Below the pieces are notes generated by a model. That model worked only from the letters and a program-made list of their open reading frames with translations, was not told the origin of the DNA and did no database searches. From contig CAADRB010000020.1 of assembly GCA_900708905.1 (NCBI GenBank), positions 1,449,411-1,513,410 on the forward strand: a DNA stretch of 64,000 nucleotides. Direction: 5' to 3'. Shown one piece after another: positions 24,101-36,100 of the stretch (the stretch's first letter is position 1; each line of letters opens with the position of its first letter). Made by a program: the position numbers and the translations under genes. Origin of the DNA: Hymenolepis diminuta. Taxonomy: Eukaryota > Platyhelminthes > Cestoda > Cyclophyllidea > Hymenolepididae.

Positions 24101-27100
24101 TCTTAAAGCACGCATTTCCGTCAAAACAACATTCAGAGCAGGAGTTAATTAAAACTACAAAAAACACGATAGTCAATACGTTTTTCCAATAGTCATGTAT
24201 GACCCAGTTAAATCACATTTTTAATAAAATTGCATCATTTAGATCATGCTACCTAGTCAGGGAGAAATTTTTTTCTCATTCTGTTAATCTAATTTTCGTT
24301 TGATTGTCTAAGCACAAGAGTCATCCTCTCTTATTGAAGTGTAAAATATGTTTAATTGTCTGAGAAAAGTAATTTGATTAATTCGCGCAAATGATTATAT
24401 GAGAGATCAAAATTAATAACTTAGTTTGTTAAAATGAATAGAATATGATTTCATTTGTGACTAATTTTGCATTAATTAATCAAACGCCTTTATTTATGTA
24501 ATTATTATCCATTTCGACGCAAAATGGTAGTTTTTAATCATTAGGAAGCATCTGACCACGAAGGACAAGCAAGTGATAAATTAAAGACAAGATAGGAAGA
24601 AAAAGAAAAAGTCGTGAGATCAAAAGAATTGATTTATGGGATCTTAAGCTTGCCATTGTGTCAAATGATACATAGCAAGGTCTGCTATTTCAAAGTTCAC
24701 ACTTCAAGAACTGACCTAATACAACATGGTACACTGATACAATCTAGACCGGTTCTGCAATATTAAAAGCCGTGCATTGGGGTATGATGTGAATGAAATT
24801 GCTTAGGTCCAGCGGAAAGAAGAACAAAGACCTGTAGCGGTAGATGGCTAACAGTAAATGAAAGAGAAATAACACCAAGGATTGCGTAGACCAGGTTGTA
24901 TTGAACAAACCTCAGTACAGTCTCAAGGGAAAAATAGAGAATTGGAGGAGAAGGATTGAGCAACGGGAGATGCGTTTGACGAGCTAGGGTTCCCTGTGTG
25001 TGTCTAATGGAAGGCAATTTATAATCGACACTGGGTGTGGACACCCATAAGGATATAATTGTATGCGTGCTTTAATTGGTTGGTACGACTGTAGGAAAAG
25101 GAAGGGCCAGTGCAGACAGGACTGGTTAATAACAAAGCCGACTAAGCTTTGTCTTTGCTACTATCATCCGAGGTATGCTTACCTTTTCCGATCGATGAAA
25201 AATGGACCAGTTGAGGACACACGATGTTTGGGTCACAGGACAGGTTGAAAGTTTACAGACATTACTATAAGGACAAGATAATCAAATTTGATGATTAGAG
25301 ATGACGTAAGATAAATATTTCGGAGAAGAAGGGATTCATCCTTCAGACCGTAACAATAATCTATATTTTACCTAGAGTATAGTATGAAGTAAGCCTATTT
25401 ATGTGTAAATGTTATTATGTGAATGGTTATTTACTTGATTAGTAGGTATATTGACCTTGATGCATATTACGGGGGGTATATTGACCTTGATCCGAAACTT
25501 CATTCCCAGGTAAGAGGTCGGAAGGTCAGAAAGAGGAATTCAATTCCGAGGATGGATTTTATTCGCAATTTTTAAAGTCTGCTCAGAGTATCGGAAGTTT
25601 TCGATTCTAAAATCTTTAGGACTCTAGTTTCTTAAATTAGAGTTTTGATTTTCTCTTTGTTAAGCGCTGCTTGGTCAGGGGAAAAATTTTTAGAGCCAAA
25701 AGGGGACAAAAGCGGTTTTATAAAGTTAGACTCTTCTTCACGGTTTTAATGTTTAGAAGTCTAGATATCAATGGACTACAGTCAATTCAGTTCCGGATAG
25801 AGGACAATGAGAAAGATGTGTACCTACTCTAAGACACTTTATTAACTAAACAAACTTTATATATAAACACAAGTTGTTTTCATGTCGCCGGTATTTGGAG
25901 GTCAAAACTCCGTCAGACTGATAACAATTAATGTCCTAAATTACGGTCAAGCCGTCTCGAACCGCATGCGTCCGCATATTTTTAAGGAAGATGGGCGACA
26001 AGGAGACAACAATTAAGAATTGATTATCCTGAGAAAAAACAAAAACTCTACATCTTTGAGTTTTATTTTTCCGAATCTTATCAATTTTTGTTAGAATCTA
26101 ATATCATGTCACTTCTGGAATTAAAAGCTTCTTTTTTCCTGAAACGAGAAATCTTAGCACTGTTAATTTCTAGATATTCTTATTTTAATATTCTTATGTT
26201 TCTAGTTTCGATAGACTAAGGACCACTTAAGGGATTGAAAATCAGCACCTAAATATTAATTTTCAAAAAAAATTCTGTAGTACCCAGGAGATTCTGGCAA
26301 TATAGGTAGTACTTTCTAAACCGATCTGTACCTCCGATATCAGTAACTGCTCAGTATTATCTAACAAATATTTTGGTCCAAATTCAAGTGGCAGGGTCCG
26401 ATTGACCGAAAATTTATATTTAGGTAATATTCTGTCTCTGAAAAGATAGTTTTCTGTTTGTGAAAAGAACATTTAACTTTTTGCAATCAAGTCTTGTTTC
26501 CATAAAGTATATTAATTGAAAACCGCATGCAACCTTTGCAAATTAATCATTACTAAATGAGTTACATATTTTCTCTTTCTCTTACGAACAAAAGCTCTTT
26601 TTCCAAATGTAGCCACTTTTTTTGGCGTATCCAAAAAGAGATCTACTATTGTTATTTTTGTCTCGGTGAATACAATGATTGATGTTGCTACAAAACTCAG
26701 TGTTTTTTTCAATGCCTTTGGTACATCTTAGATGAATAAGTCTCTACCTTGGTCAATTTATTTTGGAATTTTAAAATAAAAGAAACGAGATTTTTTAATT
26801 TTTTATATATTCCTCCTCCACTCTTTAAGTAAAGAGCGTCAAGAAAGTATAACCTTTGAACTAGTATTTTTACTAATAGTGGATCAGAGCACTGTTATGT
26901 AATCATTATTTCTATAAAAATTACCCAATCTAATACTTCTCTTCTCTGAATTTTTTATTCCTACATACGCTCTTTAATTTCGCCTGAGAGTTACTTTGTA
27001 CCATCTTATATTTTATACTTTTGACTATTTCATGCTTCTACTAACGCAGTAAATTGTATTTACGAATATGTTCATATAACAAAAGATTCAAAAGCCACTA

Positions 27101-30100
27101 GAGATGACATTCTCTTCTAGTTTAAATGATGTTATATTATGTCACTTGAAAACGTCCAACTGCCAAGAGTTAACATGAGCATTAATATCATATTATTGAT
27201 GAATGTGATGAAAATGAACTTCTTTAGAGGCGCTCAAATAAAACTCGTCATCTACAAACAGGTGTCTCATTTCTTTTCTTTTAGCTCAAGCACCCTTGCG
27301 AAATGTTCTTTCTCCTTTCACTTTCGACTCTGATGAAATTACGGAGAATATAGATTGATCTGTTTTAATACAATTTTAGAAGTTGCAATAATTCTATTGC
27401 TCTTCTCAGGTTTTTGAATTCTAATTCCACAAGATTTGAAGAGAGCATAGACACTGGACTGAATATTTGTATTAGGCGAAATCTGAATATACGGATAGAC
27501 CTTGAAACGATGAAATAGCTAAGTAGCAAATCGAAGTTTAATAGAAACTGGTTAGATAATGGGAAAAATTGATAAATGACTTTAAGACCACATAATGATT
27601 CATATACTGAAGGGATCGATAGAGAGATAATAGAATCAAATCAGTAATCATCCGTGGATAATCCCAAATTCACCAAAAATAACCGATCCAATATGTCATA
27701 CATGAACAAATTTGTATTGATGGCTCTAGTGTCTTGCAAATAATCTGATTAACTGAAGTGAGTGCCTTGATCGCAATCATGAATACCATTAGCAGTGAGT
27801 CATGTGCTTATTTCATCTTTGTTATAACGTAAAGTTCTCTAAGCTAAGTCATCGAATCTGCTGGCTATAATTTTCCAATACATTTGACAAATGATGAATT
27901 TAAATCTTGTTATTTATTTCCTTTCAGCAATGGATCTTGCTCAAAAATCAAATACCTACAAACCAATTCTTACTCAAGGCGATCAACTGAATCGTATTAA
28001 AGTAATCCGTAAGAGAAATAAACACCACAAGGGTGGAGTTTTTAAGGAACCAAATGTCAACTCCGCCTCACCCAACTTTGCCGGTTCATATCCAAAACTC
28101 GGTTACGGTAGTGGTAGCGGTAAGGGAAGCGTGCTAGATTTCAGAGAAATCTACAATATCCACGACCCAGAAACCGAAGATGGGTTTTCTACAACTGAAT
28201 CCTCTGATATCGAGGCTTACAATCGCTTCTGTTATGAGACGGAAAATCCTTCTCCAACGATCTACCGAGTTTTACCTGGTATTAAAGGAACCAATGCCTC
28301 ACCGAATAACGGTACAGATATTAATGGACAAGAACTGAACAATGGGGATTCAATGGAAAGCCAGCTCAGGTTAGTATGTGCGCTTTTTTTCGTATTTTTC
28401 CGTTTTTCCCGCCCCCGTCTGGCTTTTTAACTTTCTCGACAGCCAGGCTCTGTTCTGTGTTTTTACACCCTTACGGTGTTGAGTTTTTTCTATCTCCATT
28501 TTCAGGAAACCTTCGCCCAAGTTTGATCGCTTATTAAAATATCTGAGGAGGAGACGTTGAGCACACCAAGTCAAGAAAAATGCCAGGCATCTAATATACA
28601 CTTATTTTCGGCTATACTAATCATTCGAGTATACTTATTTTATTTGGCTAAGAGGTTTCTCAACTAACTTGCATAAAAAATTTGAATTCTAGCCAAAAAA
28701 ATTATTCTAATTTGTAACTTGCATAACCATCTGACTAATATGGATAGTTTGATATTTGGAATAGTAATTCGAGATGCATGAGGTCAATTTATTTGCAATT
28801 TGAAAGTGTGTCCATTTATTGATATTTGAAAAATGAACTTTATTTTCAATAAAATCAATATTTTAAATGATATTCGAAATAAAAACCTAATATTCAACGG
28901 AAAATTACCAAATGTTCATTTATTCAATCCTTATTTCTCAGCATATAATAAAAATTTCTTATACTGTTATTAATTAAGGGGATTTTCAAACAAACTGCAA
29001 GAGTAGGTTATCAGTTATCAACAGTATATTTGTTGTTTGGGGATCAATTTAAATTCTGCGCTCTTCAGCATTGCTTTAAATTATTGCTTAAATTTTTTAC
29101 GAATTACTGAATTGGTAAACAATATTGGATTCTTGATACTAAATGAACCTCTTAAACTAATTATCGATCAATATAGAACGCAATTTATTTTTGAAACCTT
29201 ACTAAACTATTTAACCTTCAGATAATTCACACGATAAAATAGATTGCGCAATTCGATAGTTCTTGGAATATAATAACTATGAATAATATTTTTCCGATGG
29301 AAATAATTAATTCAATCATTTATTCCCAAGTTGATATTTTATTTGTATCTTAATACCCCATTCTTTAAGCAGCATCTTCCTCGTCGAACTTTGTTTTTGG
29401 GCTCGTTTGAAATGCGTTGACTGGTTCAACATTCTATTCTGGATGTCGAGGGAGTGCGTTTAGATATATTATTTAGCTCCCATTATGGGTTATAATTGCA
29501 AAATTCCGTTAGACATAAATTTATCCGCCTCCCAGAAGTGCAAAAGAATAATTTTTGGCACTGCTTTCTTACCATTTTTTTGCATAGGATTTGACTTCTT
29601 TCTTTTAATTTACGAATTCCAGAACTTGGTCCTTTGGTATTTTAGTTCTAAGTTTCGGAGTCTTGATTTCAATGGAAATTTGTACTATCTCTTAATATTT
29701 CACTTCACTTTTTGTACAATTTTTGTTATCGTAAAAAGTATTTGCGTTAATCGGAAACCAACTAAATTTGATATATATCTCAACATTAATTGTATTTTCA
29801 TTGGTTATTTACCATAATCGCAGTTAATTGAATTGTAATGGTTTTAATAATAAGAGTTAAAAAAAGCCTCCAATTTCAGAAACTATATGCGATTATTGTA
29901 TTGTATTACGAAGTAAGAATATTTAGATCAATAGCATTTTTAAGGAATTTTAGTTCGCAAAATATTTGAAATAAATATCTATAAGCCTATTTCGGTTTTA
30001 TTTCAAAATGTCTGCTATTCTTATCCTTAGGTAAGTAGAAGTACTTGATGTAATGTCGACTAAGGCCACATAAAATCGGTCAAGTCAAGTAAAATTTTAT

Positions 30101-33100
30101 CCCTAGAGCATTTTGGAGATAATCGGGAAACTATTTCACTATATTTGCCAGGGCATAAGGTATACGTATAATAGTTTCATCACGCACCGTCAATCAAATT
30201 CAATCATTAATGTCTCTAGATAGGTTTTTCAGGTTGAATACCTGAAGTTCCTGTTGTCGAGTGTAACCAATTTTGAGTAGCTGATTGTTTATTGAAATAT
30301 TCCATACCTCCAGTGCCCTAATGTTTTTTAGCCCGTCTTTTCAAGCTACGTCAGTCAAAATAACCGAGCTTATTGAAGAAAACCTTATAATCAAATAGAT
30401 AAATACTATTTCATAATATTTACAAGATATTAAACTATTGGTAAGAGATGATAACTAACTCCAATTAAGCCTATCATCTAACATCTATGAAAATAGACAC
30501 GATAGACAATCAACCACGCTTATTCTAAAAAATCCACTACAGGCCTTGAATAGGGTTATCTAAAACGGACAATAGTGAATGACGCAAAGTATGATTTGAT
30601 GGAGTTTGCCAACGCAGGATGCAAGTAATACTAAATAACAGTTCATTAATGTTATTTGGATATCATGAAACATTTATCGGTTCTATAGGGAATAGAATCA
30701 AAATGCAAATTTATGAGTAGATCTTCTGATATCACGGTTATTTGTGAAATAAAGAATTAAGTAGAAATACTACATATTATTTCAACAGCATGGTATTTTT
30801 AATGACAGCATTTGCATTGATTTGAAAATTTAATCAGATTTATGTCTTTTGAATAAACCAGGGTTTAGATGATTAGACGACTTTTGTTCCAGTTACTAAT
30901 TAACGAACGCAATGCTTAGTTAAATTAACTTAATTTAACCGACAAGATTAATGGAAATCAATCAATATGCAAATTGTAGTCATCCGATTCCCATAGAACC
31001 ACAAAATAATTGAATTTTGTTATACTACAGATCTGATGGTGTCTTTTGTGGTAGTCGACACCTGAGAAAATACGTGTTCCAGCTCATGAATAAAAATTAG
31101 ATAGATTATTATGAAACCTATTCCACAATATGAAGTTTTCAAATCAAAACGTTGTATCAATTTGGCGTTTATTGAATGGAGAGGAAAGGAAAACTCCAAA
31201 TTTCCATTTAGCTTGGATTGCGATTTGCGTACATTTGACATAGAATCTCATCGTCTTAAAATGTGAAGGCAAATAATCGGGCCAGAGTTTTACCGTTAAG
31301 GCCATTTATTAAAGTTATGCTAAATGTCGATTTTCAATAGCAAATATCTGTATTCCTTTACTGTTCGCTATCTTGCATTCACCAAATCAATTCAAGTTTG
31401 TTTGTCGACGAAAGTGTTCATTGGGAATTGGTTCAGTTTTAAAAGACTGCTTAATGGTGCCGCTCCTATTTGTTTAGTTTAATAGGCATTATTAACTATA
31501 ACTTAAAATCTATTTGTTCTTTTAAATTTTAATTCATATGCTTTAGTTCTGTCAAATAGTAAAATCCATTTTAAAAGCCTATTTACTCTATGGTTCACAA
31601 TTCACAATTTCAGCAAAACAATTTTCTACGCTTACCTATCAATTTGCACACTTATGCCGTCCGTGTACACTTTTAAAACAAATTTCTTGTCAAGGTTCTT
31701 CCCTTATTGGTTGGCTAAATGTGCTGCGGATTATCGCGTTTTACACAATTGTAAAGATCCATTGAATTATGCCCTATTTTTGACGTAACCCGAGAATTTT
31801 ATTTTTCGTTAGTTAAGTTACTAATTGCATATTTCGAAGTAGTAAAACTTGATATTTAGATTAATTTCTCAGACACTGAATGATCTATTTGGGGAAATTT
31901 AAAGAAACTTAGGTCAGATTATAACGGTTCCTTTATTTTAATCCAAATGGTTAAAGTTTGTAGGGAACTTAAACTCTTGCCTTAAGATCTTGCTACTTAT
32001 AAAAAACGTGCTTATGAATGAAAAATTTACCACAGATAAGAAATTAATACTTTTATTTTATTCCGAATTGGAGACGTATGTTTTAGTTAGTTCGTCCTTT
32101 TGTCGGGAAAAGATTATTTATTGTTCGTAGTACCAAGATCTCAAGCTTATAATATTGCATTCATCAACGTAAGAGGAAAGGAAAATTTAGGGATTTCGTA
32201 TTTGAAAAGTGAAGATTTCTCGGATGTTCGCGCAAGGTTGATGTGTTCTGATCGTCTACGCACTACTATTGACGATTTAATTCTTGTTCGAGATTAATAT
32301 TTCATGCCAAAAAGAAATAATTTCACTGGATGTCGTTAATCTTGATCGGTTGTTTGGGCTTGGAGGTTCATTGTTACGTATTTTGCAAATTTCTCCAAGA
32401 GTTAATAAGAAATCAAATAAATTAAATAGCACAATTTTTTAGGAGTGTGCGCTGGCGCACTTCTCATATTAATTATCATTAAGCGTCCTTCTGCAATTTG
32501 CATCTTCTATTCTATACCAGCTCATTTTACTTTTTGGGTTCTTGTGATATCTTTAGTCGTCCTCCGTCTTAGGTAAATTATATTTGTTTTTCGTTTCTTG
32601 AAATCCTCATCCAACTACATGGCTATATGGTTCAACTATTACTGATTTATTGATTAAATACTTCAAATAGGGGTAAATATGTGTGGGCATATGAAATCCT
32701 TTGTCATTTTGGTAAACTGAAATGAGAAATATTGTCGACCTGTTATTTTTCCAAGATATGCAAACTTTACTACTATGAGATAGGAAGAAGCTAGAGACGG
32801 TGGGTGGAATATTTAGGCATAGAAAGAATAAACGAAAGGTGACATCCTACCAACTAAAAAACTGAATGACAGACTAAGGTTCGTTATACAGGAGTTACGT
32901 AACAGGAAAAATCAATAAACAGCTTAAAGGTCGATAGATGAGCCACAGACAGAACGGAGTTAGAGAAGCTCACTGAATTAAATCATTAGGAATACGTGGG
33001 TAAATCCCAAGGTCATTAAAACTACCTTACCACTACCACACACACTGACAAATTAGTCAATTTGCACAGTTTGTCAGAGATTTCGTGAACTTTGATGGGT

Positions 33101-36100
33101 GTTTGAAATACAAAAAAAATTTGTATTTACTCCCACGCTCCATTATGCTGGTTTTCATAAAGATACAGGTTAATGAATTTTTGAAATTTACTGTCGTAAT
33201 GGAGTGCGTAATTAACGTGAAGCAAATCCCTAATATGATCACTCTAATATTTCAATATTAGTAAGAATAGTTTATTCATCTAGGAGTAATTACGTTTTAG
33301 TTAATATTTTTGTGAAAATTAGGCATTTTTGATATTTCATCACCTTCGATGTTATCAGTGGGACACAATTTCTCATGGTTCTGAATTAACTTCTTTATGA
33401 TTGGCAACTAGTTTTTTGTGCTTGCAAAGCTAAGAATTTTGTAAGTTTTAATTCGTGAGAAGGTATCTAAATTAAGAGAAGGGTAAAATAAGTCAATAAG
33501 TGGAAAGAGACTACGAATAAAGTCAAAATCACAATAAATATATCTTAGATGAATTCTCAATTTAATAAATTGCTCAATTTCTTACCTAAATAGGAAAGAT
33601 TTTCTGCGTTATGTTTCAGAGTTCAAATATTAGACTGTGACTCCTGTGTTTCTGCTTGAATTCATTTCAGCAGAAGTGGTTTGTCATGTCACCTCGACGA
33701 AACTGACCGATGTAACGCTAAAACTTAAATTTTTTGCATTTTAATTCTAAACAATGAACTTTATTATTTAAATTCCAATATTATCTGTAGGTTAGAGTTG
33801 TTTGAATTGTAATGCTCAATATATTATCGAGGTATGAAACTGAATGTACCGTTATGGAATGTACCATTATCTATGTTTACTATTTGCCAGTATTATTACC
33901 AAGAAACAGATATCCATTACGTAACTGATACTGTATCGTTTGAACCTTTAAATCACGAATATGTACGATAATAGTTTTTATTTCGCAGTCAGAATTTGCT
34001 GGAAATTATTTTCCCTTCATTTTGAAAATCAGGCAAAGTTATGGCAAAATATTTATAGGTGCTCGTGCTCCAAATTTTGCTATTAACATAAATAATGCTA
34101 CTGTCGAAAGCAAATAACAAAAACATAGTTGTAAATGCAGGAGGAAATCTAACTGCCCACGTGAAAATTTAATTAAACGCAAGGAGAATTATTACGATAA
34201 GGAGTGACTCAAGAGAACGTTTTAAATTAATTTTTGAAAAGACTTATGTTGAAACTCACAATTAAAGTATTGGCATCGTTTTCTCCTGTTGTGATGTATT
34301 AAGCTGTTTTCCAACACATCTACATCAGTCCGGTCCTCACACTACCTAATGAAATCATTTTTCCCTACACTCTATTTCCCCCTTCCCATGACTCGAATTA
34401 TTATATATTTATCTTAATTACTTTTGTTTCCTGTTCCTCGACAAACTAGTCTTCTTGCGTTTTTAACGTTTGTGAAGTTATCATAATATCGATAGAGTAA
34501 AGTAGTGCCCATCCTACTCCTTCGTTATCTACCACTACTTACCTACTCAAAGTGCCTTAAGTAAAACAGTATGAACAGATCACATTTTAGTGAATTGGCT
34601 CTTAATATCTATGGCTACTACCTTTAGTGATCTTCGTATTTCTGTTGACTTTCCAGAGTCGAGATTGCGAAGAGCAAGGCGAAAGTAGTGGTTGAAGATG
34701 AAGATGACCAGGTGATGAGGGGTCCTTCAATCGCATTAATATATACAAAGGACCTTACTTCTACATTAGCTGGGAATGGAAATGTGGTAGTATTTTCAAT
34801 CCATCTGATGCTAATTATCATTATTCTAAGCATCCCCTACATTTGTCATGCTCTCATCAACCTTGATAAGTCCGCTAAAATGAGGAGAACTGCATAGTCT
34901 TTGATTAACTGTATGAAGTAACGGAATGACATTATATTTTATATATAGTCTAAAAATGCTCATGTACTTTATACCTGTTTGGAAACTGGATTAAATTTTA
35001 CATAAATAGGAAAAGATCATAATTCTGAGATGAGGAACAACTATTTTATTTGGCATTTTGACATGTCGCGATAATTATCACATATTTGATTTGATGAAAA
35101 TCATTCATTGAATGAGTCATTTTATAATAATATCCCATATGGATAAAGTTGACTGTTTGAAGTTACTACCTCACTGTTAGTAATCTCAGCAAATTTCCGA
35201 TGTAAACACACTCTTAAATTGGTTAACTTCCAATCGAATCTCATTTCCTATGAATGGGTGCTAAATGACCAACATAAAACAAAGACGGTTGCAAAAGCAA
35301 GAATTCTTGTCATCTTAATTGTCCATGTGCTCAAAATCGGGTAAAAATGTATGATAAAAGGTGGGCAAAAATTTCTGATAACCAGAGGAATCCAGATTTC
35401 GGATAAGGTAAGGCCAATTTGCTTTGAAATCTCATATTTGAATTCTCTTAGAAATTAAATTTTATAAATGCATTGTTTGTCATAAGCAAAAATAACATTA
35501 ATGATTGCATGCAGATATACTTCTTCCAAAAATAGGGAGAAAAATCTAGCGGTGAAAAGTGAAGGAGTAGGCATAAAAAGATAAAAAAGGTAATGAGTTA
35601 TTATAGAACACTGATACATTCCACTGGAGCTATTTTAATCTGAGTTTTCCAACTCCATTTCTTTTATTTAGTACATCTACTGCCTTATCTGGTCGTGACA
35701 GTCTAAGCAGCAGTTATCCACGAACACTGACGCCTGTCAACCTTCCTCTAATAGGTTTAGGTTCTCGAATGCCTTCAGAAAACAATGTCAGAGCCCTACG
35801 AGCTCGAGGAATCAGCACAAGAGGCTATGAAGATTTACGCGAGATAGATAATGTCAACGGAGGAGGTGTTGGGGGTGGTGGTACTGAGGCGGTTTCGAGT
35901 CCATCTCGGCCTGGTATGAACCCAACTATCATTCCTGTAAATGTAAGTCGTGGAACTCAGCAGAATAACCGGATGCTGTCAGTGACTAGGTAAATTCACT
36001 GCTTAATTTTTTTATTATTGTTGGCATTCAGATTGTGAGTTGAAATGCTGCTTGTGTGCCTTTTAGAAAATTTTATTTCCAGTTTAGAACCAAAATATTG

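Larger units (their letters stand above)
23773..27927 (+). other. CDC14 intron, 4.2 kb
   Basis: It carries a family C repeat (24614-24775), a solo LTR (24833-25345) and a family B repeat (27557-27684). TATATTGACCTTGAT is repeated at 25446 and 25477. The stretch 25500-27500 holds nothing I can name. Confidence 0.7.
28370..35671 (+). other. CDC14 intron, 7.3 kb, containing two candidate alternative last exons
   Basis: Candidate terminal exons are at 28506-28560 and 34657-34897. Also present are a 66-codon frame at 32100-32297, a family B repeat (32899-33026), a small palindrome at 32447-32460 and a 15-bp tandem duplication at 33842-33871. A 110-codon hydrophobic frame at 29485-29817 is Phe/Ile/Leu-rich, as expected of chance frames in AT-rich DNA. 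Confidence 0.7.

Noticed and set aside
21600..26020. Two regions (21.6-22.0 and 25.7-26.05 kb) with minus-strand TATA and AATAAA close together and a shared TAGAAGTCTAGAT word, suggesting LTRs
   Set aside because: No TG...CA ends, no target duplication and no extended alignment could be found by eye.
29485..29817. 110-codon open frame, very hydrophobic
   Set aside because: Dominated by Phe, Ile, Leu and Asn as expected for chance translation of AT-rich DNA. No motif and no fitting splice signals.
32447..32460. GTGCGC-TG-GCGCAC palindrome
   Set aside because: Too short to mean much alone. No neighbouring feature gives it a role.
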